From the NCBI RefSeq assembly GCF_003148625.1, contig NZ_QGGO01000015.1:59741-123740 (forward strand): DNA of 64,000 bases. Reading direction: 5' to 3'. The translations under genes and the position numbers were made by a program. Positions 9,409 through 18,138 of this stretch are shown here, piece after piece. How positions within the stretch are numbered: the stretch's first letter is position 1; the number at the start of each line of letters is the position of its first letter. A model generated the notes under the pieces. It had not been told where the DNA came from, made no database searches, and was given only the letters and a program-made list of their open reading frames with translations. The DNA comes from Arcicella aurantiaca (GTDB lineage Bacteria; Bacteroidota; Bacteroidia; Cytophagales; Spirosomataceae).

Positions 9409-10225
9409 CGGTAGATTAAAATCTACCGCTACAAAATGCTCCGAGCCGACGGCTCTTGTAAAAAACCAAGCTCAACAAGTTCCGTAGGAACGGACAATTG
9501 GGTAAAAACGGATTTTAATCCGTTGAATATTTAACATTTCGGTAGATTAAAATCTACCGCTACAAAATGCTCCGAGCCGACGGCTCTTGTAAAAAACCAA
9601 GCTCAACAAGTTCCGTAGGAACGGACAATTGGGTAAAAACGGATTTTAATCCGTTGAATATTTAACATTTCGGTAGATTAAAATCTACCGCTACAAAATG
9701 CTCCGAGCCTAAGGCTCTTGAAAAATTATGAATAGCAGACCAACAAGTTCCGTAGGAACGGACAATTTGGTAGCAACGGATTTTAATCCGTTGACGATTA
9801 TAAAATCAGCAGACCAACAAGTTCCGTAGGAACGGACAATTGGGTAACAACGGATTTTAATCCGTTGGTAATTATAAAATAAGCAGCCCTACAAGTTCCG
9901 TAGGAACGGACAATTGGGTACCAACGGATTTTAATCCGTTGGTAATTATAAAATAAGCAGCCCTACAAGTTCCATAGGAACGGACAATTGGGTAACAACG
10001 GATTTTAATCCGTTGGTAATTATAAAATAAGCAGCCCTACAAGTTCCGTAGGAACGGACAATTGGGTACCAACGGATTTTAATCCGTTGGTAATTATAAA
10101 ATAAGCAGCCCTACAAGTTCCATAGGAACGGACAATTGGGTAACAACGGATTTTAATCCGTTGACGATTATAAATTAGAATTCCAACGGACAATTTGGTA
10201 ACAACGGATTTTAATCCGTTGATTG
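9409..10225. repeat. Hairpin-rich tandem array, 131-bp and 74-bp units
   Basis: Two identical 131-bp units (9409-9539, 9540-9670) and a diverged third start at 9671 are followed by a 74-bp register with unit starts at 9744, 9818, 9892, 9966, 10040 and 10114, then a truncated unit to 10225. Each unit is a string of short palindromes: GGTAGATTAAAATCTACC, GAGCCGACGGCTC, GTTCCGTAGGAAC and CAACGGATTTTAATCCGTTG. The 74-bp units alternate (GTTCCG with GGTACC, GTTCCA with GGTAAC), showing that a 148-bp dimer (9892-10039) was itself duplicated. The array ends 45 bp before an IS200-like transposase and contains no credible gene. Confidence 0.95.
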
Positions 10226-10270
10226 ACGATGCAATACATTACAACTCTTCACACTTAATAAAATTAAAAA

Positions 10271-10732
10271 ATGGCAAATACCTATCATCAAATCTATCTA
10301 CAAACAGTTTTTGCAGTAAAATATCGAAACGCAGTAATTGACAAATCTTGGCAAAGCGAATTATTTGCTGTCATTGGAAATTTAATAAATGAAACAGGAT
10401 GTAAAACAATCATTGTTAACGGCGTAGAAGACCATGTTCATTGTTTTTTGGGATTAAAACCAGTTGTTTCCGTTTCAGAATTAATGAAAACGGTCAAAGC
10501 TAAATCATCAAAACATATAAATGACCATTCCTTAACACCAGAAAGATTTGAATGGCAAGAAGGTTACGGTGTATTTTCTTATGGACAATCACAAATTGAC
10601 AATGTTTATAAATACATTCAAAATCAAGAAGAGCATCATAAAAAGCAAACCTTTGAACAGGAGTATCTAAATTTTCTTAACAAATTCAATGTGCCTTATG
10701 ATGAACAATATATTTTTAAAGAATTAGCATAA
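10271..10732 (+). CDS. tnpA: IS200/IS605-type Y1 transposase (TnpA-like)
   Basis: A 153-residue single-strand HUH transposase. The metal-binding HUH motif is DHVHCFLGL (H55, H57). The nucleophile is predicted to be Y115 in KYIQNQ, with Q119 four residues later, matching the Y/Q pair of characterised IS200/IS605 TnpA proteins. Length and the closing YDEQYIF are typical of a very common Bacteroidota variant. It appears intact. No tnpB follows, and the downstream 51 bp hold no hairpin, so a standard IS200 left/right end pair is not evident. The only hairpins are in the array upstream, which I infer to be its substrate or product. It sits between glycosidase genes on the same strand. Confidence 0.92.
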   Translation: MANTYHQIYLQTVFAVKYRNAVIDKSWQSELFAVIGNLINETGCKTIIVNGVEDHVHCFLGLKPVVSVSELMKTVKAKSSKHINDHSLTPERFEWQEGYGVFSYGQSQIDNVYKYIQNQEEHHKKQTFEQEYLNFLNKFNVPYDEQYIFKELA

Positions 10733-10783
10733 ATATCTTACAGAACTACGGAAGGTTTCAATTTATCATCTAAACAAAACGCT

Positions 10784-12460
10784 ATGAAAAAAATAACCTT
10801 AATCTTATTCGCATTGATTGGTAGTTATCAATCTTTTGCTCAAAAAACAAGCACTATCAATGTTGATTTCAATAAAAACATTGGCGAAATGTATCCATTT
10901 TGGGCATTTTTTGGAGCAGACGAACCCAATTATGCCTACATGAAAGACGGCAAAAAGTTGCTTTCCGAATTATCGACATTAAGTCCCGTTCCTGTTTATT
11001 TTCGAGCTCATAATCTGTTAACTTCTGGACATGATACACTCACTTTAAAATGGGGTTCAACCAATGTTTATACCGAAGATGCCAAAGGAAACCCCATTTA
11101 TGACTGGACGATTGTTGATAAAATCTTTGATACGTATTTACAAAGAGGTATAAAACCAGTGGCTCAATTTAGTTTTATGCCCGAAGTTTTATCAACCAAA
11201 CCACAACCTTACGAACATCATTGGCAACCCGGAATGCCTTATAATGATATTTATAAAGGTTGGACTTACCCGCCAAAAGATTATAAAAAATGGGCAAATT
11301 TAGTCTATGAATGGGTAAAACACTCTGTGGCACGATACGGAAAAGCGGAGGTTGAAACGTGGTATTGGGAGCTTTGGAATGAACCCAATATTGGCTATTG
11401 GAGCGGAACAGTTCAAGAATATTGTAAATTGTACGACTATACTGCCGACGCCGCCAAACGTGCCTTGCCAACTATTAGAATGGGAGGTCCAGAAACCACA
11501 GGACCAAGCTGGAATAAAGCCGCTGATTTCTTAAATATTTTTCTAAAACACTGTGTGTCGGATACGAATTATGTAACAGGTAAAATCGGTTCTCCTTTAG
11601 ATTTTATCTCTTTTCATGCCAAAGGTGCTCCCAAAATTGTGGATGGACACGTGCAAATGAACATGGGAACGCAATTGCGTGATATTTCGGAAGGTTTCAG
11701 AATTGTAACTTCTTATCCAACGCTTAAAAACTTGCCCATCATCATTGGCGAGTCTGACCCAGAAGGTTGTGCGGCTTGTGGTATGAAAACGAACCCACAA
11801 AATGCTTACCGAAATGGCACCATGTATTCAAGTTATACGGCCGCTTCTTTTGCCCGAAAATATGCCCTTGCCGACTTCCACAAAGCCAATCTTTTAGGAG
11901 CAGTCAGTTGGTCTTTCGAGTTTGAAAATCAGCCTTATTTCTACGGATTCCGTGATTTGGCGACCAATGGCATTGATAAACCTGTGTTGAATGTGTTCCG
12001 AATGTTCGGAATGATGTCGGGAAAAAGAGTAGAAGTTAAAGGCAATCAAAACTATAATTTCACGATGGTCAGAGATTCAAGCGTTCGAGGTAAAAACGCT
12101 GATATTGACGCTCTTGCCAGTAAAGATGCACATTCGGCAGCAGTTATGCTTTGGCATTATCATGATGATGACGTGCAAGCTCCTAATGCAAATATTGAGG
12201 TAAATTTGAAGGGATTTCCAGCTAAACAAGTCAATTTTCACCATTACAGAATTGACAACGAAAACAGTAATTCTTACGAAGTTTGGAAGAAAATGGGTTC
12301 ACCCGAAAACCCAACGAAAGAGCAAATTGCAATCTTAGAGAAAGCGGGACAATTAACTTTATTGACTTCGCCAAGCTACGTAAAAACACAAAATGGCGAA
12401 CTAAAAATGACTATTTCTTTACCAAGACAAGGCGTTTCATTGTTGAAATTTGACTGGTAA
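10784..12460 (+). CDS. Exported GH39-like glycosidase
   Basis: A 558-residue protein with signal peptide MKKITLILFALIGSYQSFAQ and a TIM barrel of clan GH-A. ELWNEPN supplies the acid/base Glu (E200) and IIIGESDPEG the nucleophile Glu (E323), in the order and spacing of GH39 (beta-xylosidase / alpha-iduronidase / alpha-arabinosidase type). The C-terminal 130 residues are likely a beta-sandwich. It lies 51 bp after the transposase stop and shares strand with the GH105, GH43 and six-hairpin genes, so it probably belongs to the same plant cell-wall programme interrupted by the repeat array and transposase. Substrate cannot be assigned from sequence. Confidence 0.85.
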   Translation: MKKITLILFALIGSYQSFAQKTSTINVDFNKNIGEMYPFWAFFGADEPNYAYMKDGKKLLSELSTLSPVPVYFRAHNLLTSGHDTLTLKWGSTNVYTEDAKGNPIYDWTIVDKIFDTYLQRGIKPVAQFSFMPEVLSTKPQPYEHHWQPGMPYNDIYKGWTYPPKDYKKWANLVYEWVKHSVARYGKAEVETWYWELWNEPNIGYWSGTVQEYCKLYDYTADAAKRALPTIRMGGPETTGPSWNKAADFLNIFLKHCVSDTNYVTGKIGSPLDFISFHAKGAPKIVDGHVQMNMGTQLRDISEGFRIVTSYPTLKNLPIIIGESDPEGCAACGMKTNPQNAYRNGTMYSSYTAASFARKYALADFHKANLLGAVSWSFEFENQPYFYGFRDLATNGIDKPVLNVFRMFGMMSGKRVEVKGNQNYNFTMVRDSSVRGKNADIDALASKDAHSAAVMLWHYHDDDVQAPNANIEVNLKGFPAKQVNFHHYRIDNENSNSYEVWKKMGSPENPTKEQIAILEKAGQLTLLTSPSYVKTQNGELKMTISLPRQGVSLLKFDW

Positions 12461-12513
12461 ATATCAATAATGTAAGTACCAACAATAAATATTTAATAGT
12501 ATTGATTTCGTTT

Positions 12514-12584
12514 ATTTGGTAGTGGCGTATAGCATACGCCAATGTTATGGCGATGTTGGCGTATGCTATACGCCACTACCAAAT
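12514..12584. repeat. REPIN-like paired palindrome, GGCGTATAGCATACGCC family
   Basis: Two 29-bp arms (12514-12542 and 12556-12584) are perfect reverse complements with a 13-bp spacer. Each arm contains its own palindrome, GGCGTA-TAGCA-TACGCC, preceded by GTAGT. A GTAG tag 5' of a hairpin is the known signature of REP sequences recognised by RAYT transposases. No T-run follows, so it is not a typical terminator. A decayed relative lies at 20101-20127. Confidence 0.92.
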
Positions 12585-12633
12585 GTCAAATAATATATTG
12601 CTAATATTTATCCTAAAATAAAAATCTATTTTA

Positions 12634-14772
12634 ATGAAGAAAAACATTTTCAAAGCACTTGCTTATTCAGCTTTTTTATATTTCCCCCTGTCCATTTCTG
12701 CTCAAAAAATTGACAGAAAAGCAGTTGTAGAACGCCATCAAGTTCATGTCAATAAACTTGATACTTTGTCATCTTTATCCGTTGGAAATGGCGGTTTTGC
12801 GTTCACGGTTGATGCTACGGGTTTACAAACTTTTCCTGATTTTTATGCCAATGGAATGTCACTCGGCACACAGTCGGAATGGGGTTGGCATAAATTCCCA
12901 AATGTGGGTAATTACAAAATCGAAGAAACACTAAAAGACCTTGAATCTCACGGACGAAAAGTGCCTTATGCTGCACAATGGAATGAACCTAAACGTAAAA
13001 AAGAGGCTTCTGATTTTCTTCGTCAAAATCCGCATCGTTTGCAATTAGGAAATCTTGGTTTTGAGTTATTCAAAAAAGACAATTCAAAAGGTCAACCTTC
13101 TGATATTCAAAATGTTTCACAAACATTAAATCCATTTACGGGAGAAATAAAAAGTCATTTTACTTTTGATGGTGAAGCAGTTGATGTTCAAACTTTTTGT
13201 CATCAGCAAAAGGATATTATTGCGGTAAAGGTAAAGTCTAATTTAGTGAAAACAGGACAGTTGAAAATTCGTTTACGCCTGCCCTACCCTACCGATAAAT
13301 TTGTAGATGCAGGAAATAATTGGAAGAATTCGGAGAAACATAGTTCAAAAATTACGGCTTATTCTCAAACCCAAGCAACGGTTAATCATACTTTAGACCA
13401 AGACCAATATTTCGTTCATTTATCGTGGAACAATAGCGGAAAATTACAAGAGACAGAACCTCATTATTTTGTATTTGAGCCGTCAAAATCTTCGGATATT
13501 TTGATGTTAAATTGTCAGTTTTCAGAAAAGAATATTGCTCAAAAAATCAATTTTAGTGCTGTTCAAAACAATAGTATTTTCAGTTGGTTTAACTTCTGGA
13601 ATTCGGGCGGAGCAATTGACTTTACAGGAAGCACCGACCCACGAGCGAATGAATTGGAACGTCAAATTATCCTTTCTGAATATCTTACTAAAATACAATG
13701 TGCAGGTTCTGCTCCTCCGCAAGAAACTGGGCTAACTTATAATTCATGGTTTGGAAAACCGCACCTCGAAATGCACTGGTGGCATGGGGTACATTTTGCC
13801 CTTTGGGGACGAGTAGATTTATTAGAAAAAAGTTTAGCTTGGTATAAAAAAGCATTGCCAACTGCCCGAACAATAGCCAAAAGACAAGGTTTTGCAGGAG
13901 CAAGATGGGCTAAAATGACGGATAATGACGGCGGAGAAACATCGTCGTCGGTGGGTTCTTATTTGATTTGGCAAGAACCACATATTATTACGTTTTCAGA
14001 ATTGGTTTATCGTCAGAAACCCAACCGCCAAACCTTAGAAAAATACAAACAGGTTGTTTTTGAAACCGCTGATTTTATGGCTTCATTTGCGTATTTTGAT
14101 AAAGATAAGGGAAAGTATATTTTAGGAAAAGGGATTATTTCGGCTCAAGAAAGATTTAAACCTGAGGATACTTTTAACCCAACTTATGAGTTAAACTATT
14201 GGTATCAGACTTTAACAATTGCCCAAAATTGGCGTAAAAGATTAGGCTTGAAACCTAATGAAAACTGGCAAAAAGTGATTGACAATTTATCGCCGTTACC
14301 CACTAAAGACGGCGTTTATTTAGCCACTGAAAACGCTCAGGATTCTTATACAAATCCTAAATATTTGACTGACCACCCAGCGGTTTTATGTACACTCGGA
14401 ATGTTGCCAGAAACGCCAATGCTTGACAAGCCAACGATGAAAAGAACTTTTGAAAAAGTTTGGGAAATATGGGATTGGCAAGACACTTGGGGCTGGGACT
14501 TCCCAATGGTTGCTATGACTGCCACACGTTTGGATATGCCCGAAAAAGCTATCGACGGATTGATGATGAAAATTAGAACAAATACGTATTTAGCAAATGG
14601 TCATAATTTTCAAGATGGTCGTTTACGTCTTTATTTACCGGGAAATGGGGGACTTTTAACCGCCGTTGCCTTGATGTGTGCAGGTTATGACGACTGCAAA
14701 ACACAAAATCCCGGTTTTCCAAAAGATGGTTCTTGGAAGGTTAAATGGGAAGGTTTGGAGAAGTTTTTTTAG
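12634..14772 (+). CDS. Exported six-hairpin glycosidase-like protein (GH65-like)
   Basis: A 712-residue protein with a signal peptide (to about SISAQ, residue 23). The N-terminal half (about residues 25-310) looks like a beta-sandwich with SVGNGGFAFTVD near residues 47-58, and the C-terminal half is an (alpha/alpha)6 barrel with HLEMHWWHGVHFALWGR, GFAGARWAKMTDNDGGE and a Trp/Asp-rich WDWQDTWGWDFP block. This order resembles GH65-type glycosidases and phosphorylases, but I cannot confirm the catalytic Glu. It is the last gene of the glycosidase run; 173 bp including the palindrome pair separate it from the GH39 gene. Alternative: a related uncharacterised six-hairpin family acting on pectic fragments. 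Confidence 0.7.
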   Translation: MKKNIFKALAYSAFLYFPLSISAQKIDRKAVVERHQVHVNKLDTLSSLSVGNGGFAFTVDATGLQTFPDFYANGMSLGTQSEWGWHKFPNVGNYKIEETLKDLESHGRKVPYAAQWNEPKRKKEASDFLRQNPHRLQLGNLGFELFKKDNSKGQPSDIQNVSQTLNPFTGEIKSHFTFDGEAVDVQTFCHQQKDIIAVKVKSNLVKTGQLKIRLRLPYPTDKFVDAGNNWKNSEKHSSKITAYSQTQATVNHTLDQDQYFVHLSWNNSGKLQETEPHYFVFEPSKSSDILMLNCQFSEKNIAQKINFSAVQNNSIFSWFNFWNSGGAIDFTGSTDPRANELERQIILSEYLTKIQCAGSAPPQETGLTYNSWFGKPHLEMHWWHGVHFALWGRVDLLEKSLAWYKKALPTARTIAKRQGFAGARWAKMTDNDGGETSSSVGSYLIWQEPHIITFSELVYRQKPNRQTLEKYKQVVFETADFMASFAYFDKDKGKYILGKGIISAQERFKPEDTFNPTYELNYWYQTLTIAQNWRKRLGLKPNENWQKVIDNLSPLPTKDGVYLATENAQDSYTNPKYLTDHPAVLCTLGMLPETPMLDKPTMKRTFEKVWEIWDWQDTWGWDFPMVAMTATRLDMPEKAIDGLMMKIRTNTYLANGHNFQDGRLRLYLPGNGGLLTAVALMCAGYDDCKTQNPGFPKDGSWKVKWEGLEKFF

Positions 14773-14786
14773 AATTAAAAGGTCTT

Positions 14787-14893
14787 AGGTTTTAGGGATT
14801 AGTTGTTAGTAAAAAACGCATGATTCATAAAAACACTAACATAAATTACTAAAACCTAAAACCCAACCCCTAAAACCCAACCCCTAAAACCTC
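14787..14893. repeat. Heptamer-register inverted tract
   Basis: Left part reads TAGGTTT TAGGGAT TAGTTGT TAGTAAA; right part reads CCTAAAA CCCAACC CCTAAAA CCCAACC CCTAAAA. Both keep a 7-bp register, and the right part is roughly the reverse complement of the left. It lies just after the glycosidase stop codon. Confidence 0.8.
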
Positions 14894-14993
14894 AAAATAT
14901 ACTCTTTTACAAAATTTACATGAACAAATATTCTTTGTGATAAATCGGGCGTAAAGTTTTATATAACTTTATGAAAATATAGCAAACAAAACC

Positions 14994-15392
14994 ATGCAAC
15001 ACGTAGAACATATTGGCATTGCCGTTAAGAGTTTAGCATTTTCAAACGATTTATTCACGAAATTATTAGGCGTTGCTCCGTACAAGCAAGAAGGCGTTGA
15101 ATCGGAAGGAGTTATGACTTCTTTTTTTCAGACGGGACAAACCAAAATTGAGCTTTTAGAAGCCACAAATCCTGATAGTCCCATTGCAAAATTTATTGAG
15201 AAAAAAGGGGAAGGCATCCATCATATTGCCTTTGAGGTAGCAGATATAATTTCGGAAATGGCAAGGTTAAAATCAGAGGGTTTTACGCTTTTGAACGAAA
15301 CGCCTAAACCTGGAGCAGATAATAAATTAGTGTGTTTCCTGCACCCTAAAGGTACAAATTCGGTTTTGATAGAACTTTGTCAGGGAATGTAA
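14994..15392 (+). CDS. mce: Methylmalonyl-CoA epimerase
   Basis: A 132-residue vicinal-oxygen-chelate protein that interconverts (2R)- and (2S)-methylmalonyl-CoA in propionate metabolism. The start HVEHIGIAVKSL carries the first metal-binding His, GEGIHHIAFEV the second, and the C-terminal VLIELCQ the Glu ligand. Length is normal for the family. The mutase genes are not nearby, so it stands alone. Its TAA stop is part of the GTAAC end of the palindrome pair that follows, so the repeat sits exactly at the end of the coding region. Confidence 0.93.
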   Translation: MQHVEHIGIAVKSLAFSNDLFTKLLGVAPYKQEGVESEGVMTSFFQTGQTKIELLEATNPDSPIAKFIEKKGEGIHHIAFEVADIISEMARLKSEGFTLLNETPKPGADNKLVCFLHPKGTNSVLIELCQGM

Positions 15393-15447
15393 CACGATGC
15401 TTCCGCATCGAAACTTTAATAAGTTCGATGCGGAAGCATCGTGTTAC
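15389..15447. repeat. REPIN-like paired palindrome, CGATGCGGAAGCATCG family
   Basis: Arms 15389-15412 and 15424-15447 are perfect 24-bp reverse complements with an 11-bp spacer; each begins at its outer end with GTAACAC and contains CGATGC-TTCC-GCATCG. The left GTAAC contains the TAA stop of mce, and the right arm ends 3 bp before the stop of the convergent LiaF-like gene. It could also act as a bidirectional terminator, although no T-run follows. Copies of the same family flank the RAYT gene at 43 kb. Confidence 0.95.
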
Positions 15448-15450
15448 ATT

Positions 15451-16428
15451 TTAATATCTTCTAACTTTCAAAGACTGTAAACCGCCTTCAAATTTTAGGT
15501 TGATTTTCTTGGTTGACTTGTCAAAATTTGGTGTTTCCCAATGACCATTTTTCTGAATAAATCCGTCAAAATCTTTGTCATTCAAACCTCCATCAATATC
15601 AATTCTACAACCAACAGATTCTGGAACTTGAAATTCAATATCGGTCAAACCTGATTCAATTTTAACGTCTAAATTATCCGTTTTATCACCCAATTTCACG
15701 TCCGTTTCAGTCAAACCTGTTTTGATAGAGAGATTTTTGATTTTATACTGACTTAAATCAAAATCTGCTTTCCCTGCTCCAAATTCAAAATTCATATCCC
15801 AAATTACTTCAGGATTCAATTTCAAATTTACCTTGTTGTGGTTATCTTCATCAATATTGATGTTATTGGTTTTTCCTTTCAAGGCAAAATCTACTTTCGG
15901 ACTATCGGCATCACCTGTTTTTTTCAAAGAAATATTGCCAAAATTAAGCTCTGCATCTGCTTCAACTAAATCTTTTGACGTTTCTTTAATATCAAACTCA
16001 GCAGCCCCACCCGAGAAATTCAAAGTTGCACTTTTAATGCTTGCATTCATGGGTTCTACCAAATTTTGTTTAGAACCTTTAAAGGCATAATCTTTATCAT
16101 CATCGTCATCGTCGTTATTGTCATGGTCATCATCGTCGTCATCCATGTCAATGTGGATTCCGTTATGGTCAAAAGCATCACCAACTTTTTCTTGACAACT
16201 TCTCACAATAACCGTTGGAATGGCAATACATAAAAGCACAATAGTAATAACTGTTGCCGAACGATTTGTCTTTCCTAACAAAGCTACCAAACCAAGATAT
16301 ATCAACAATAAAGGCCATAATCGAGAGATTTCGTGCCAATTGATATGAAACCAGCCCCATTCTTTACCCAAGAACAAGATACCGAGCAGAATCAAAAATC
16401 CACCCGCAAAAATATTTTTAGAGTTCAT
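15451..16428 (-). CDS. LiaF-like membrane protein with toast-rack domain
   Basis: A 325-residue protein. The first 75 residues are a LiaF-type transmembrane module with three to four hydrophobic helices (FLILLGILFLG, LWPLLLIYLGLVALLG, VITIVLLCIAIP). Residues 94-113 are an extreme acidic linker, mostly Asp with a few His and Asn. The remaining 200 residues are a repetitive beta-rich domain of the DUF4097 / toast-rack kind. Such proteins are thought to sense envelope stress together with PspC-domain proteins, and the PspC gene lies 192 bp upstream on the same strand. The Asp run may bind cations (inference). No two-component genes are adjacent. Confidence 0.82.
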   Translation of the reverse strand: MNSKNIFAGGFLILLGILFLGKEWGWFHINWHEISRLWPLLLIYLGLVALLGKTNRSATVITIVLLCIAIPTVIVRSCQEKVGDAFDHNGIHIDMDDDDDDHDNNDDDDDDKDYAFKGSKQNLVEPMNASIKSATLNFSGGAAEFDIKETSKDLVEADAELNFGNISLKKTGDADSPKVDFALKGKTNNINIDEDNHNKVNLKLNPEVIWDMNFEFGAGKADFDLSQYKIKNLSIKTGLTETDVKLGDKTDNLDVKIESGLTDIEFQVPESVGCRIDIDGGLNDKDFDGFIQKNGHWETPNFDKSTKKINLKFEGGLQSLKVRRY

Positions 16429-16434
16429 GTTATT

Positions 16435-16619
16435 TCAGTGAACAGTTAGCAATTAACAGTGAACAATTAACAGGTACGTAATCACAAAAGATAGAATAAG
16501 CTGAAAAGGATACAACAGTTTGATACATAACGAGTTTCAATACTAAATACCCAAAACTTAACTCTTACTTTAAAGTATGACGAATATCTGTTAATTGTTC
16601 ACTGATAACTGTCAACTGA
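16435..16619. repeat. Inverted pair of heptamer tracts (CAGTGAA / TGTTCAC)
   Basis: The left tract (16435-16473) reads CAGTGAA CAGTTAG CAATTAA CAGTGAA CAATTAA; the right tract (16588-16619) reads TGTTAAT TGTTCAC TGATAAC TGTCAAC. Seventeen bp (16457-16473 and 16588-16604) are perfect reverse complements. It fills the gap between the LiaF-like and PspC genes. Confidence 0.88.
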
Positions 16620-16620
16620 T

Positions 16621-17070
16621 TTAGAGGTTACTATTATTACTATCGTTATGAAAATCAATTTTGTCTTTATCCTTGAAGATGATATAACCACCTACTCCGA
16701 TTAAAATTAGCGGCCAAAATTTACCAAAATCAAAATCTGGAATCCATTCATCTAAAAGGAAAATTGTACCGAGGATGATTAAGACAATCCCCCAAACTTT
16801 GCTTGAATCTTTTTTCATGTTTGTTAGTGTTTCGTTAAAAGTAAATTCGTTAGAGGCATCTGCTCCGTTAGCGGTTTGCCATTGTTCTTGTACGGGTAAT
16901 GTTGCCCACAAGATAATATAAATCCAGAAAAAAATACCGTGTGTAAATATTAATCCGAGAAACAAAATGATTCTCATCACTGCGATGTCAATGCCAAAAC
17001 GTTCTGCTAATCCTGCGGCAACACCTCCTAATTGTCCTTTTGAAGGTATGCGATATAAGTTCTGATTCAT
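16621..17070 (-). CDS. PspC-domain membrane protein
   Basis: A 149-residue inner-membrane protein. Residues 4-62 are a PspC domain (LGGVAAGLAERFGIDIAVMRIILFL, then a second helix), the domain that in enterobacteria activates the phage-shock response. Residues about 90-140 add two more hydrophobic segments (VWGIVLIILGTIFLLDEW and FWPLILIGVGGYIIF) similar to the LiaF transmembrane module. It lies upstream of the LiaF-like gene on the same strand and probably acts with it in sensing membrane damage. No PspA homologue is in the window. The stop codon abuts the right heptamer tract. Confidence 0.9.
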   Translation of the reverse strand: MNQNLYRIPSKGQLGGVAAGLAERFGIDIAVMRIILFLGLIFTHGIFFWIYIILWATLPVQEQWQTANGADASNEFTFNETLTNMKKDSSKVWGIVLIILGTIFLLDEWIPDFDFGKFWPLILIGVGGYIIFKDKDKIDFHNDSNNSNL

Positions 17071-17300
17071 GGTTACTGTTGTTTAAAATTTGAATAATCA
17101 ATTGATTTAGAGAAATTCATTTCTTAAAACTTGATGCTAATATCTGAAAGTTTTCGCTACTTTACAATACATAGTACCTTGTTTTATGTCCGAAAGGTAT
17201 CATGACTTTTACAAACGGCAACTTGGAATTAAATAAACGGTAACGTAGAATTAAGAATGGATTAATTTTCATTTGAGATTAAGAACCTGTTTAAACAAAA

Positions 17301-17341
17301 AAGGGTTAAAAGGACTTATATCCTCTTAACCCTTTCCTTTT
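17301..17341 (-). terminator. Terminator downstream of the coiled-coil exported protein
   Basis: AAGGGTTAAAAGGA (17301-17314) and TCCTCTTAACCCTT (17321-17334) form a 14-bp stem with one mismatch and a 6-nt loop. On the minus strand it is followed by a T-run (the A-run at 17296-17302). It lies 10 bp after the stop of the 17352-18029 gene. Confidence 0.88.
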
Positions 17342-17351
17342 ACTTCTTCTA

Positions 17352-18029
17352 CTACTGTTTAGGAACTTTTGCTTTTGCTTCTTCTACTTTCTTCAGTTGT
17401 ACATTAGTATTTTCTCCTGCCGAAATTTGGTCTTTTTTATTTTGCTCAACATCAGTCAAAAGTTTCTCTAATTCTACCTTATTCTCTTCAATTTTCTTTA
17501 AAAGCTTTTCTTTCTCTCTTTTATTGTCTTCAATGGCACGGACTAACTTATCTCCTGTTTTGATAACTTTAGTCTGCTTGTCCTTCACATCTTCTAAATT
17601 TTTCTCTTCCACTCTTACTCCTTCTTGAAGATTAATTACCTCCACAAAATCATTCAAAATCTTTTCTGCCGAAGCATATTTTGGGTGAGTTGCTCCTACA
17701 TAAGCCTCATCGCCTAAGCCTAAAGATAAAAATATTTTTGTGCGTCCTTTCTCAGATGAAATACGACTTACCAACATTACAGGGTCACCAGAGATAGTCG
17801 GCATATTAGCTCCTGTTACTTTATAAGCACCACTTTTCCCAGATTCCACTTTACCATATTTGGCCAATTCTGCTTGCCAAGCTTGTTTTACATATTTATC
17901 ATCAATGGCAACTGATGTGTAAAGTCCTTCTTTATTTGCTTTCTCTACTTCCTGAGTTCCTGAGAATACCTGAGCGTTAACTGACTGTAAACCAGCCAAT
18001 AGCATAGCGGCTAATAATAGCTTTTTCAT
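17352..18029 (-). CDS. Exported protein with C-terminal coiled coil, unknown function
   Basis: Not recognised as a named family. The 225-residue product has a signal peptide (MKKLLLAAMLLAGLQSVNAQ), a compact globular region (about residues 25-135) with LVSRISSEKGRTKIFLSLGLGDEAYVG, and a highly charged helical C-terminus (about 140-225, Lys/Glu-rich) that should form a coiled coil. A periplasmic or outer-membrane-associated role is plausible. It is a single-gene unit with its own terminator, divergent from the MobA-like gene. Confidence 0.8.
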   Translation of the reverse strand: MKKLLLAAMLLAGLQSVNAQVFSGTQEVEKANKEGLYTSVAIDDKYVKQAWQAELAKYGKVESGKSGAYKVTGANMPTISGDPVMLVSRISSEKGRTKIFLSLGLGDEAYVGATHPKYASAEKILNDFVEVINLQEGVRVEEKNLEDVKDKQTKVIKTGDKLVRAIEDNKREKEKLLKKIEENKVELEKLLTDVEQNKKDQISAGENTNVQLKKVEEAKAKVPKQ

Positions 18030-18138
18030 AAATTTCTTTTAAATTTTAGATTTAATGACTCAAAATTGATTTATTGCAAGTTAAATAACAATACTATGAC
18101 TGCCAAAGGTTTCAAAAGTAACTTAATCAACATTTAAA

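Noticed and set aside
9409-10225. Repeat array considered as a CRISPR array
   Set aside because: Units are contiguous and similar along their whole length with several internal palindromes; there are no unique spacers of constant size and no cas genes.
12514-12584. Palindrome pair considered as a simple terminator between GH39 and the six-hairpin gene
   Set aside because: It has no T-run, both neighbouring genes run the same way, and each arm is itself a tagged palindrome, which fits a REPIN better. A secondary role in transcription is still possible.
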